Source: Rhizobium halophilum (GTDB lineage: Bacteria > Pseudomonadota > Alphaproteobacteria > Rhizobiales > Rhizobiaceae). From it: DNA of 64,000 nt. The notes under the pieces were generated by a model. That model had not been told where the DNA came from. It searched no databases and saw only the letters and a list, made by a program, of their open reading frames with translations. Made by a program: the position numbers and the translations under genes. Numbering within the stretch: the stretch's first letter is position 1; each line of letters begins with the position of its first letter. Of the stretch, positions 56,265-63,837 are shown piece by piece. The stretch lies in NCBI RefSeq assembly GCF_021648825.1, contig NZ_JAKJHS010000007.1, positions 124,001-188,000 on the forward strand, written 5' to 3'.

Positions 56265-56900
56265 ATGACCAGGAACAAGACGCCCTTCGCGCTGGCGCTC
56301 GTCGCCGCATTCGCCACACCTGCTGGTGCCGCCGATCTTACCTATTCTGAACCCGCTCCGAGCTACGACTCGCCCTCCGTCTCTTCAGGCGGCTGGACCG
56401 GCGCCTATGTCGGTCTCCATGCCGGCACGAGTTCTGATCATGGCGGCCCGTTCTCCGGCGAAAAGGAGTTCATGGGTGGTATCCAGGGCGGCTACAACGC
56501 CGAAATGGGCGGCGCGGTCGTCGGCGGCGAAGTTGAGCTTTCCCATATGGGCGACACGGAAGTTGACGTTCCGGGGGGCGAACTCCGCGAACGGTACCGG
56601 CTGGCGGCGAAAGCCAGGGTAGGTGCCCCGCTCGGTGACACCTTGATCTACGGAACGGCCGGCGGCACGATGACCAGCCTGCGTGACTCGGGCTCTACGG
56701 AAGGCCCTGACGGTTGGAAGCCTGGCTGGCTGATCGGTGCTGGCGTCGAGCAGAAATTCAACGACCAGATTTCCGGACGTGTGGAGTACAACTATACGCG
56801 CACCGGCGATGTTCGCAGCTTCCCCACCGGCAGCACGACCACCTCGGAAACAAATGTCAGCGACCACACCATCAAGGCTGGCGTGAACTATAAGTTCTGA
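56265..56900 (+). CDS. Outer-membrane beta-barrel protein (Omp25/31-like)
   Basis: 211 residues. Signal peptide (to PAGAA), then a Ser/Pro-rich linker and an eight-strand OMP_b-brl pattern: GGWTGAYVGLHAG, GGIQGGYNAEMGG, alternating strands, and a terminal KAGVNYKF ending in Phe as needed for Bam insertion. Such proteins are abundant porin-like or structural proteins in rhizobia and Brucella. Single gene with its own terminator. Confidence 0.88.
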   Translation: MTRNKTPFALALVAAFATPAGAADLTYSEPAPSYDSPSVSSGGWTGAYVGLHAGTSSDHGGPFSGEKEFMGGIQGGYNAEMGGAVVGGEVELSHMGDTEVDVPGGELRERYRLAAKARVGAPLGDTLIYGTAGGTMTSLRDSGSTEGPDGWKPGWLIGAGVEQKFNDQISGRVEYNYTRTGDVRSFPTGSTTTSETNVSDHTIKAGVNYKF

Positions 56901-56914
56901 TCTCGGCCGCATTC

Positions 56915-56942
56915 CTGCCTCCCCCAACGGGGAGGCAGTTTT
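56915..56942 (+). terminator. Intrinsic terminator after the Omp gene
   Basis: CTGCCTCCCC/GGGGAGGCAG with a four-base loop and four T. Confidence 0.9.
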
Positions 56943-57006
56943 AACAAGCGTTGCAGGGCAAGGCGACAATTTCGCCTACGTTCGCGCGACCGCCCCTAGC
57001 TTCATG

Positions 57007-57031
57007 GGAACACAGCCGCTCCGAGCGGGTT
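57007..57031 (+). promoter_or_regulatory. Candidate RpoE2/EcfG promoter
   Basis: GGAAC (57007-57011), 18 bases, TTT; 37 bases before the DUF2383 gene. Confidence 0.55.
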
Positions 57032-57067
57032 TCAACTGGGTGTTGAGATCAAACAAGGAGCGAAGAC

Positions 57068-57520
57068 ATGGTCACCATGGTGGGCACCGAATCGAGCATC
57101 GAGAAGCTCGTGACCAACCTGATCTACCTCGAGCACGATGCGATTGCCGCATATGAATCCACGATCGAGCGACTGGATGACAAGGCCCTGAGCACGCAGA
57201 TCGCCGCGTTCCGTCAGGACCACCTGCAGCATCTCGAGGTATTGCACGAGATGGCGCGGGAATTGGGCATCGACGCGCCGACGGAAGGTGACATGAAGCA
57301 GATGTTGACCACCGGAAAGATCGCCTTGGCAGACTTGATGGGCGATGCCGCAATCCTCAAGGCGATGAAAACGAATGAGGACGACACGGTGACTGCTTAT
57401 GAGAAGGCTTCTCAGCACCAGGAAGCGGTGCCGAAGTCAAAGGCCTTTCTCCAGAAAGCCCTCGCTGACGAGCAGCGCCACCGCGCCTGGATGGACACCA
57501 CCGCCCAGCAGCTTTCATAG
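57068..57520 (+). CDS. Ferritin-like DUF2383 protein
   Basis: 150 residues, four-helix bundle. Helix motifs YLEHDAIAAYE, FRQDHLQHLEVLHEMARELG, NEDDTVTAYEKAS and LADEQRHRAWMD give the Glu and Glu-x-x-His ligands expected of a di-iron ferritin-like fold. Family role is unknown, often stress related. AAGGAG precedes the ATG. Probably read together with the next membrane gene. Confidence 0.8.
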   Translation: MVTMVGTESSIEKLVTNLIYLEHDAIAAYESTIERLDDKALSTQIAAFRQDHLQHLEVLHEMARELGIDAPTEGDMKQMLTTGKIALADLMGDAAILKAMKTNEDDTVTAYEKASQHQEAVPKSKAFLQKALADEQRHRAWMDTTAQQLS

Positions 57521-57547
57521 GCTCAATCTATAAACAAACCATACGGA

Positions 57548-57576
57548 GGCGGGAGGCGGCAGGTCCGCCTCCCGCC
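57548..57576 (+). promoter_or_regulatory. 12-bp hairpin between DUF2383 and membrane gene
   Basis: GGCGGGAGGCGG pairs perfectly with CCGCCTCCCGCC. No T-run; may stabilise the upstream transcript. Confidence 0.5.
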
Positions 57577-57602
57577 AAGCTTATGCGAGGAGGATTGAGG
57601 CG

Positions 57603-57938
57603 ATGCGCTTTGTACCGACGCTCGTTCATGGCATCGCGGACTATGTCGTCGGCGCGGTCATGATCCTGCTCGCCTTCGTGGCCGACATCGGCGGCATCGG
57701 CTTCTATGCCTTTCTCATCCTCGGTGCGTTTGCTATCTTATATGCGCTGGTGACCGACTACGAACTGGGCTGGAAGCCTCTTCTTTCCATTCCCGCGCAC
57801 CTGGCTCTAGACGCCGTTTTTGCGCTGGTCATGCTGGTGCTGCCTCTTATCCTTGTCCTCCCGACCCTGCTCTTCTGGGCGAGCATCGTCATCGGCGTCA
57901 TGGCCGCGACCCTTGTGGTAACGACAAGGATGAGGTAA
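57603..57938 (+). CDS. Four-helix membrane protein
   Basis: 111 residues. VPTLVHGIADYVVGAVMILL begins the first of four hydrophobic segments (about 9-30, 33-50, 58-80, 83-106). The HGIADY opening resembles small SPW-repeat-like membrane proteins, but the SPW motif itself is absent. ATG at 57603 follows AGGAGG. Function unknown. Confidence 0.7.
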   Translation: MRFVPTLVHGIADYVVGAVMILLAFVADIGGIGFYAFLILGAFAILYALVTDYELGWKPLLSIPAHLALDAVFALVMLVLPLILVLPTLLFWASIVIGVMAATLVVTTRMR

Positions 57939-58050
57939 CGGCCGGTCCGGCGCACGCCTCGCCACATCCTGAATCCCAAGGTGATTGCATTTCCGGCTTT
58001 GCCGCCTAGATTCCCCTGATGCGAATTTGCTCATTGTGTGAGGAGGCTTG

Positions 58051-58524
58051 ATGGCTTGGGCAATTGCTGCCGTAGTCACCATTCTCCTAGTGCTGTTCCT
58101 GCTCGATCGTCGAACAGCGGCGCTTGTTCTGGCGTTGGCCCTCGCTGTGGGTGGGGCCGTCTGGGCCTTTACCGGCAGCCAATGGTTCTGGCGTTCAGAG
58201 CCAGCGGGATCGGTGACGGCTTCGGCAACCGTCGGTGCCGACGGTTGCGAGGACGCTCAGCAACCCATCAGGGTAGAATTCCACAACAGCAGCGAGCGAC
58301 AGGTGGAACGCGTTTCTTTCGAACTTGCTGCACGGCACAAGGATCATTCCTCTGTTGTCTACCGTGCCTTCCTGCGCAGCGACAGGATTCTTCAGCCGGG
58401 CGAGGTCGCGGTGGCGTGTTATGGAATACTGCCGCATGGGTTTCTTCCGCCGCGGCCCCTGAACCCCGACCTTGCGACCTACCAATGGTCGATAGAGATT
58501 TCGTTGGTGGACTTCGTCTCATAG
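58051..58524 (+). CDS. Membrane-anchored protein of unknown function
   Basis: 157 residues. Two N-terminal hydrophobic segments (about 2-19 and 24-42) are followed by a periplasmic-type beta-rich domain with two Cys (DGCEDAQQ and VACYG) that could form a disulfide. AGGAGG lies four bases before the ATG. No family recognised; it is in a run of envelope genes. Confidence 0.65.
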   Translation: MAWAIAAVVTILLVLFLLDRRTAALVLALALAVGGAVWAFTGSQWFWRSEPAGSVTASATVGADGCEDAQQPIRVEFHNSSERQVERVSFELAARHKDHSSVVYRAFLRSDRILQPGEVAVACYGILPHGFLPPRPLNPDLATYQWSIEISLVDFVS

Positions 58525-58826
58525 GCTCCGCCTCCCGCGCCGTCATCTGTGCAGCGACACCCGTGGCTCTTGAAGGCCGCGGGAGCGTTCTTAACCGTCT
58601 GCCTCACGGTCACACACACCCCAGAGACAACTTGCCGACCCGGCATGGGCCGGGAAGTCATTGATGTTATTGATGAAGATGTTCCTGAAGAGGCTCGCAA
58701 GAATAAGGTTTTTTTTGGAACGATTTGCGGCGGTAATGCTTTGGACAGTGTGCGTACGGAGAGGACACCGTGTCCCTTGAAGTCCTGCGTATGGAGAACA
58801 ATCACGAGACAGAGAGGTAAACGTCC
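58525..58826. other. Gap with candidate RpoE2 promoter and T8 run
   Basis: No convincing gene. It contains CCCGG/CCGGG near 58640-58655, a T8 run (58709-58716) and directly after it the candidate promoter at 58717. The 93-codon frame across it has no ribosome site or recognisable protein. Confidence 0.4.
58717..58741 (+). promoter_or_regulatory. Candidate RpoE2/EcfG promoter
   Basis: GGAAC (58717-58721), 18 bases, TTT; 86 bases before the PRC-barrel gene. Confidence 0.5.
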
Positions 58827-60161
58827 ATGAAGATGATTTATGTCGCCGCCCTTATGGCAGGTACCGCGCTAGCCCCGGCGGGCGCCTTTGCACAGCAGAC
58901 ACCAGCTGCCGTAAACACGCAAAACGCTGCGTCCCAAGCAGGACAGATCAATCCGGCAATGACCCGGGTTCAGGAACATATTCAGCGCGCCATGCAGGCG
59001 CTCGATAACGATGATATGCAGGCTGCACGCCAGGCGGTGCAGGAAGCCCGCCGTCAGCTCGCCCGGCAGGCTGAGAACGGCGCGCGCAACACTGCTGCTA
59101 CCGAACTTCGCGAACCCCTGCAGCAGGCCGAGCAGGCACTTTCGCAACAGAATGCGGAGCGTGCTGAAGAGGCCCTTGGCCGCGTCGAGGAGCAGATGGC
59201 AAGCATGGACCGCCAGCGTGGCCAGGGCGGTGCAGACGTCGTTGTCGAAGACGAGGCTTCCATTCGCGTGGAAGTACCCGAACCCGACGTGACGGTGCGC
59301 CAGGCAAACCCGCGCGTTGCCGTGCAGCAGCCGCAGCCGGAAATTATCGTGCACCAGCCGGCGCCAACCGTGACGGTAGACATTCCGCAGCCCCAGATCA
59401 CCGTTCGGATGCCAGAGCCGGAGGTCAACGTTAGCCAGGCACAGCCGCAGGTTGAAGTCGAGCAAGGTCAGCCGCGGGTTGACGTCAGCGAGAGCCAGCC
59501 GCAGGTTCGCACCGATCGCGACAATCAGGAACAGGCAAATGTGCAGGTCCAGCGTTCGGGCCAGCCGGTGGTGAACATCCAGGAGGCCGAGCAGCGGGCA
59601 CAGGTCCGCTACAGCTCCGAGGAAGCACAGGTTCGCGTTAATCGTGCTGAAGGCGAGCCGGAGGTTCGCTTTGAAGACCAGAACCGTCAGCAGGCGACCA
59701 ACGATGTGGATCGAATGAACCGCAACGCATCGGAACAGCAGGCTCGCACCAGCGAAGATGGCGCGGCGCTTGACGAGCAGAACACGGCGGCCATCTCGCC
59801 GGGCCAGGCGCGCGACGACCTCAACACCGCTATCGGTGCCGGTTCGACCCGCGACGTTGCTCTGACCGTCAACGACATCAAGGACTACGACATCGTTGGT
59901 GCCAATGGTAACAACCTCGGCGACATCGAGGACGTTGTGAACGTCAACAACCGGCTTTACGCCGTCGTGACCTCGGGTGGTTTCCTTGGTCTCGGGGAAA
60001 ACCGTGCCGCGGTTCCGCTTTCGGCCCTTTATGTGACCGACCAGGAAACGCTGTTGGCGCCTGATGTCAGCCAGCGTCAGATCGACGGCATGGCCAACTT
60101 CCAGAGCGACCGCTACGAGGCGCTGCCTGATGACCATCCGGTCACACTCGGCGCTCAGTAA
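58827..60161 (+). CDS. Secreted PRC-barrel protein with nonapeptide repeats
   Basis: 444 residues. Signal peptide (1-22), a Gln/Ala-rich helical region (about 41-130), then nine tandem nine-residue units at 151-231 of the form x-[EQ]-P-x-V-x-V-x-x (PEPDVTVRQ, PQPQITVRM, AQPQVEVEQ and so on), degenerate copies to ~280, a Gln/Asn-rich spacer, and a C-terminal PRC-barrel (about 345-420: IKDYDIVGANGNNLGDIEDV, VPLSALYV). PRC-barrels bind partners and are common in rhizobial stress proteins. GAGG upstream. Probably an extended periplasmic scaffold; that is inference. Confidence 0.82.
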   Translation: MKMIYVAALMAGTALAPAGAFAQQTPAAVNTQNAASQAGQINPAMTRVQEHIQRAMQALDNDDMQAARQAVQEARRQLARQAENGARNTAATELREPLQQAEQALSQQNAERAEEALGRVEEQMASMDRQRGQGGADVVVEDEASIRVEVPEPDVTVRQANPRVAVQQPQPEIIVHQPAPTVTVDIPQPQITVRMPEPEVNVSQAQPQVEVEQGQPRVDVSESQPQVRTDRDNQEQANVQVQRSGQPVVNIQEAEQRAQVRYSSEEAQVRVNRAEGEPEVRFEDQNRQQATNDVDRMNRNASEQQARTSEDGAALDEQNTAAISPGQARDDLNTAIGAGSTRDVALTVNDIKDYDIVGANGNNLGDIEDVVNVNNRLYAVVTSGGFLGLGENRAAVPLSALYVTDQETLLAPDVSQRQIDGMANFQSDRYEALPDDHPVTLGAQ

Positions 60162-60181
60162 GCCTGGGTAAGCAACAAAAG

Positions 60182-60210
60182 AAAGGCGGCTGGCAACGGC
60201 CGCCTTTTTT
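60182..60210 (+). terminator. Intrinsic terminator after the PRC-barrel gene
   Basis: AAAGGCGGC/GCCGCCTTT (eight-base loop) followed by further T. Confidence 0.92.
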
Positions 60211-60328
60211 CGTTGCCGATCTTCGGTAGCCCGGAGCGCTCGGCAGCAGCAGATGCCGGAGAGACGATTCGAAGGTCGCGAAACAGATCGGCTGCTCCCT
60301 CGTTCACTGAATAGCGAAAGGAGTGCAC

Positions 60329-60694
60329 ATGGATCCGTTCTTCTCCCAAGCCCTGGATGCAACGACGCTCGCCATCGAAGCTGTCGGCGTCCTGGTGATT
60401 GTGGTCGGCGCGATTGTTGCGGGGATCACGTTTTTCAAGAATCGGGCCCGCGAGGAAGCCTATCACCAGCTCAGGTCGACGCTCGGACGGGCCATCCTGC
60501 TGGGACTGGAGCTTCTGGTTGCCGCAGATATCATCAATACGGTGGCGATTGAGCCGACCTTGGACAGCGTTTTCGTACTCGCCGGCATCGTCCTGATACG
60601 CACCTTCCTCAGCCTTTCGCTGGAGGTGGAGATCGAAGGCAAATGGCCATGGCAACATTCAAAGCCGAGGAAGGACGGTGCGCAAAGTGAGTGA
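60329..60694 (+). CDS. DUF1622 membrane protein
   Basis: 121 residues, three membrane helices. FKNRAREEAYHQLRSTLGRAI and LLGLELLVAADIINT are DUF1622 signatures, and RTFLSLSLEVEIEGKWPW ends the domain. Start 60329 follows AAGGAG by five bases. The next gene begins inside its last codons. Function unknown. Confidence 0.85.
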   Translation: MDPFFSQALDATTLAIEAVGVLVIVVGAIVAGITFFKNRAREEAYHQLRSTLGRAILLGLELLVAADIINTVAIEPTLDSVFVLAGIVLIRTFLSLSLEVEIEGKWPWQHSKPRKDGAQSE

Positions 60695-61072
60695 ACCGGA
60701 TCGGAAGTTCGATCGTCGCCAACTGGCGGAGGATCGTACGGAGTGGGCGGAGGATCGGACCGTTCTTGCCAATGAGAGGACCTTTGGCGGTTGGTTCAGG
60801 ACCGGCATGGCTGCGATCGCGGTTGCGCTCGGGTTCCAGGCTCTGTTTCGCGCCAGCGACCCGACCCGACCTGGCCGGTCCGGATCGGCGCCAGCATTTT
60901 CGTGCTGCTCGCCATTGCCATCTTCTGGCTCGGCCTGGTTTCAGCAGGAAAAGTCCTGAAGCAGCTCAACCCTCACGCCGTTTCGGTACCTGGGCGGCGA
61001 AGGTTGGTGATCCTCACCCTTGGCGCCACGGCAGGAGCCTTGTCCGTGCTGGTGGCTTTCTGGTTCCTGTAG
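60678..61072 (+). pseudogene. DUF202 (YidH-type) membrane protein, frameshifted
   Basis: The first frame reads LAEDRTEWAEDRTVLANERT and FGGWFRTGMAAIAVALGFQ, a DUF202 start, up to FRASDPT, then loses sense. The other frame continues with WPVRIGASIFVLLAIAIFWLG and a last membrane helix to 61072. Three tandem CGACC units (60857-60871) lie at the switch; two units would keep the frame. A 5-bp slippage duplication explains it. Overlaps DUF1622 by 17 bases if the GTG at 60678 is the start. Confidence 0.8.
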
Positions 61073-61131
61073 CCCAAGATCGGTCGGGACTGTCCTGCCC
61101 AGCCTGTTTCCTCTGGTGTGAGGCTGACGGT

Positions 61132-62256
61132 TTATGTCTTGCCGCCCGCTTCCTCCTCCACGCCACCCAGAGCAGAACGGGCGGCTTTGTCGATCCGCTC
61201 AACCCCAAAGGCGATCTGCTTGCACGTGAAGGAAATGGCGAAAAGGTGCTGAACCTCCGTCACCGCGCGTTTCTGCACCGACAACTCACGGGAGCACTCA
61301 TCGAGCGATTCCATTGCCGCCGCCGGAGGGCTCCAGGGCTTTGGGGGGTGCGACTGTCTGATGCATTCGCTCAGGCGCTGCAGGTGGTCGGCGCTTTCGC
61401 GTATCACGCGATCGATTGGTTCGGCGATCGGGCCGGGCTGCCCAGCATGGGGGAAGGGCTCGACGAGTTGATCCAGGAGGACGACCCCATACCAGAACCT
61501 CTCGATCTCGCGCCGCAATTCCTCCCTGGCATCGACGGCGGCGCTGGTAGAGCGTAGCCGCGGTTGCGACTGACGAAGCAAGTCGCGTGCTTGAGCCAAC
61601 TCGGATTCCACGCCATCGCGCGAAACGCCTGGCCCTTTCTGCGGCCCACGGACGAAGTGGCGGCGGTCCCGCCCGATGAACTCGCCGATGGAGCGCAGCG
61701 CGTTCGCCAGGTGCTCATCCACCTGCCTGTGCGCCGCGCGCGGCATGACGGCAGCAGCGGCGGCGGCACCGCAGAGCGTGCCCAGCGCGATCTCGGCGGC
61801 CTTCAGGACCGATCCCTCGACCACTTCGACACCAGGAGCAAGCACAAGCATTGTCACCGTGACAAGGCCATAGCTCAACCCGGGACGCAGGGCCGAGAGT
61901 GCGGCCATGGCGGCCACGCCGGTGACCAATCCGGCAAAGGTCTGCCAGCCACCGCTGCCAAAAGCAAAAATGGCGATGAGGCCGAGCAGGAGGCCGGCTC
62001 CACCCCCGGCCATGCGCCGCGCGGCGCTGCGCATCGTGCCGCCAATGCTGGACTGGACGACGAAGACGGCCGAGAAGACGACCCAGGACACGTCGGGGAG
62101 GTCCAGCGATTTGGCGATGCCGAAGGCCAGTGCCGCGCCCCCCGCCGTCTGGACCGCGAGCCTCAGCGGCCGAAGTCCAGCCATGCGCCGGAGCCAGCCG
62201 GAGATGCTGCGGTGGCGCGATGCTGTGGGCCTATCTTTGCTTGGAGTGTCGGGCAT
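61132..62256 (-). CDS. FUSC-family membrane protein (aromatic acid exporter-like)
   Basis: 374 residues. About six N-terminal hydrophobic segments (VQTAGGAALAFGIAKSLDLP, WVVFSAVFVVQSSIGGTM and following) form the FUSC transmembrane half; the C-terminal half is soluble and helical. Related proteins export aromatic acids or fusaric acid, but substrate is not shown here. The start MPDTPSKD at 62256 is best by content although the ribosome site is weak; the frame runs on to 62493 without support. Confidence 0.78.
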   Translation of the reverse strand: MPDTPSKDRPTASRHRSISGWLRRMAGLRPLRLAVQTAGGAALAFGIAKSLDLPDVSWVVFSAVFVVQSSIGGTMRSAARRMAGGGAGLLLGLIAIFAFGSGGWQTFAGLVTGVAAMAALSALRPGLSYGLVTVTMLVLAPGVEVVEGSVLKAAEIALGTLCGAAAAAAVMPRAAHRQVDEHLANALRSIGEFIGRDRRHFVRGPQKGPGVSRDGVESELAQARDLLRQSQPRLRSTSAAVDAREELRREIERFWYGVVLLDQLVEPFPHAGQPGPIAEPIDRVIRESADHLQRLSECIRQSHPPKPWSPPAAAMESLDECSRELSVQKRAVTEVQHLFAISFTCKQIAFGVERIDKAARSALGGVEEEAGGKT

Positions 62257-62343
62257 GATCGAGACGAACGAGTTGAGCGAGCGGGGCCGCAAGGGGAAGA
62301 CCGCGATGGAGGTTGGACCGGCGTAAGCTACGCCGAGACCGTC

Positions 62344-62368
62344 AACCGCCGGCGCCGCCATCTGTTCC
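62344..62368 (-). promoter_or_regulatory. Candidate RpoE2/EcfG promoter, minus strand
   Basis: Reading the minus strand: GGAAC, 18 bases, TTGAC. It lies 88 bases upstream of the FUSC gene. Weaker than the other three because T-richness of the -10 is low. Confidence 0.35.
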
Positions 62369-62445
62369 GGACTACCGGCGAGGGTGTTCTTGATGGCGGA
62401 CGACGTGTCGTCGCAGTTGGTGTGCTCCTTGTGGGATGACCAAGA

Positions 62446-62543
62446 CGATCCTCGGGTGTCACCGGTTCGCCCGAGGATGACGAGAAGACACACGTCCCCC
62501 TTGGCGATCCACGGGTCTCACTGCGTTCGCCCGAGGAGGACGA
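62446..62543. repeat. Two REP-like palindromic repeats
   Basis: Copy 1 (62446-62483) holds ATCCTCGGG/CCCGAGGAT at 62448-62478. Copy 2 (62505-62543) is a decayed version. Palindromes of this sequence are familiar between rhizobial genes. Confidence 0.65.
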
Positions 62544-62558
62544 ACAAATTTAAATAGG

Positions 62559-62616
62559 ACGGGGCGCTGAAAGCTGCCTCGTAAAGTAATTTATGTGGCA
62601 CCTCTCAGCGCCCCGT
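62559..62616. repeat. 12-bp inverted repeat
   Basis: ACGGGGCGCTGA (62559-62570) and TCAGCGCCCCGT (62605-62616) are perfect complements across a 34-base AT-richer loop. No T-run. Confidence 0.6.
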
Positions 62617-62731
62617 TCGGCGGTTATTGCCCGCGACTCCGGTCTCTCTGCCTAGGTCCAATGGGGCGGTGTTTGATCGCCGGTTTTCCGGGACCCGGAG
62701 TTTCCTCCAGACATCTCGTCGGACTTACAGA

Positions 62732-62851
62732 TCCGGCGACACCATCCTCATCGACCCCCCTGTGTGCCGCACAGGCACGCCCGGCGCGCTGTTCGGGCAT
62801 CAAGAGGCAAGGGCCGGTCCGTAACCCTTCGCCTCTCCCCGTGTCGCCGGA
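62732..62851. ncRNA. Candidate structured RNA element (four-way junction)
   Basis: TCCGGCGACAC (62732-62742) pairs with GTGTCGCCGGA (62841-62851), an 11-bp closing stem. Nested inside without crossing are CCTGTG/CACAGG (62759-62775), GCCCG/CGGGC (62779-62798) and an 11-bp stem with one bulged C (62803-62813 with 62825-62836). Short hairpins flank it (62697-62708, 62853-62866, 62927-62942). No credible protein is encoded. Strand is undecided and no known family is recognised; GC-rich DNA makes some pairing by chance. Confidence 0.4.
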
Positions 62852-63055
62852 GGGAAACCATTTTCCGCGGACCCCGATGATGAAGGTTCACGTCGTCCCT
62901 TCACCACCAGCGCCGGCCCCGCCTCGCCAGGACGCCTCCTGGTGTATCCGCGGCGGGACAGGGGAAGTATGGGCACGGGTTTGCGGGGTGGGGATGAGGG
63001 GGGATGAAAATTCGTGTAAGATGTTGAAGTTGTTGATGGGGGTGCGTGAGAACGT

Positions 63056-63182
63056 CCCCCTCACCAACAAAATCTGAAGTTTAGCCTGCGGCTAAGCCTT
63101 CGATTTTGTAACCTCTCCCACCAGGGGAGAGGGAGAGCGTCGAGGGTGCCGCACCGGCTCCTCTCCCCTTGTGGGAGAGGAA
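63056..63182. repeat. Partial copy of the CCTCTCCC palindromic repeat, left of DUF559
   Basis: Matches the later part of the ~198-bp unit seen at 63640-63837: CCCCCTCACCAACAA, a variable stem-loop, CCTCTCCCACCAGGGGAGAGG, GGTGCCGCACCGGCT and CCTCTCCCCTTGTGGGAGAGG in the same order. Confidence 0.75.
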
Positions 63183-63274
63183 GAAGAAATCGGCGTCTTA
63201 GCCCGAAGGGGTAAGTGCCAGATTTTTCAGGTGAGGGGATCATGCTACCTTTCTCCCGTTGTGGAGGGTACCCC

Positions 63275-63631
63275 ATGCGCCACCAGCCGCCGCCGATCAA
63301 CCGGGGCCGCGCCCGCGGCATGCGGAGGGATCCGACGCGGGCGGAAGACATGCTGTGGGAGGCCCTGCGTGACCGGCGGCTGGAGGGCGCCAAGTTTCGC
63401 CGGCAGGTGCCGCTCGAGCGCTACATCCTCGATTTCGTCTGTTTCGAACACCGGCTGATCGTGGAGGTGGATGGCTGGCAGCATGCGGATAGCCCATCTG
63501 ACGGGATCCGCGACGCTTTCTTCCGGTCGCAAGGGTTTCGGGTGCTACGCTTCTGGAACGAGGAGGTGGAGGAGAACATCAACGCTGTCTGCCTGCGGAT
63601 ACTGGCGGAGCTGCGTGATAGCGGCTTGTGA
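63275..63631 (+). CDS. DUF559 endonuclease-like protein
   Basis: 118 residues, nearly all DUF559, a PD-(D/E)xK-like fold related to very-short-patch (Vsr) nucleases. Seen are TRAEDMLWEALRDRRLEG, FRRQVPLERYILDF (acidic residue), LIVEVDGWQH (Glu-x-Asp core) and GFRVLRFWNEEV. The ATG at 63275 follows GGAGG by seven bases. Both flanks carry copies of the same palindromic repeat, eight bases downstream and 92 upstream, suggesting the gene travels with or acts on the repeat. Biochemical role is unknown. Confidence 0.85.
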   Translation: MRHQPPPINRGRARGMRRDPTRAEDMLWEALRDRRLEGAKFRRQVPLERYILDFVCFEHRLIVEVDGWQHADSPSDGIRDAFFRSQGFRVLRFWNEEVEENINAVCLRILAELRDSGL

Positions 63632-63639
63632 GACCTTAT

Positions 63640-63837
63640 CCTCTCCCCTTGTGGGAGAGGATAGTTCGCCCCAAGAGGCGAAGCCGATTGGCGAGGCGAA
63701 CTTGGTGAGGGGGCTGTTGTTGATCTCGCCGTCCGACCCCCTCACCAACAAGATCTACGACTTAGCTGCGCTGAGATCGTGATCTTGTGACCTCTCCCAC
63801 CAGGGGAGAGGGAGGCGCCGAGGGTGCCGCACCGGCT
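63640..63837. repeat. 198-bp palindrome-rich repeat, copy 1
   Basis: Internal order: CCTCTCCC/GGGAGAGG hairpin, a GTTCGCC/GGCGAGGCGAAC stem, CCCCCTCACCAACAA, a long imperfect hairpin closed by AAGATC/GATCTT, a second CCTCTCC/GGAGAGG hairpin, then GGTGCCGCACCGGCT. Confidence 0.85.

Larger units (their letters stand above)
62257..63274. other. Kilobase without recognisable genes
   Basis: Between the FUSC and DUF559 genes I find only the repeats and the structured element listed here. A 160-codon frame at 62595-63077 is Pro/Arg/Gly-rich, has no ribosome site and spans these structures, so I do not call it. Confidence 0.6.

Noticed and set aside
58549..58830. 93-codon frame before the PRC-barrel gene
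   Set aside because: No ribosome site or known family, and it contains the candidate promoter and T8 run.
62595..63077. 160-codon ORF in the structured region
   Set aside because: Pro/Gly/Arg-rich, no ribosome site, and it crosses several strong hairpins and REP-like DNA.
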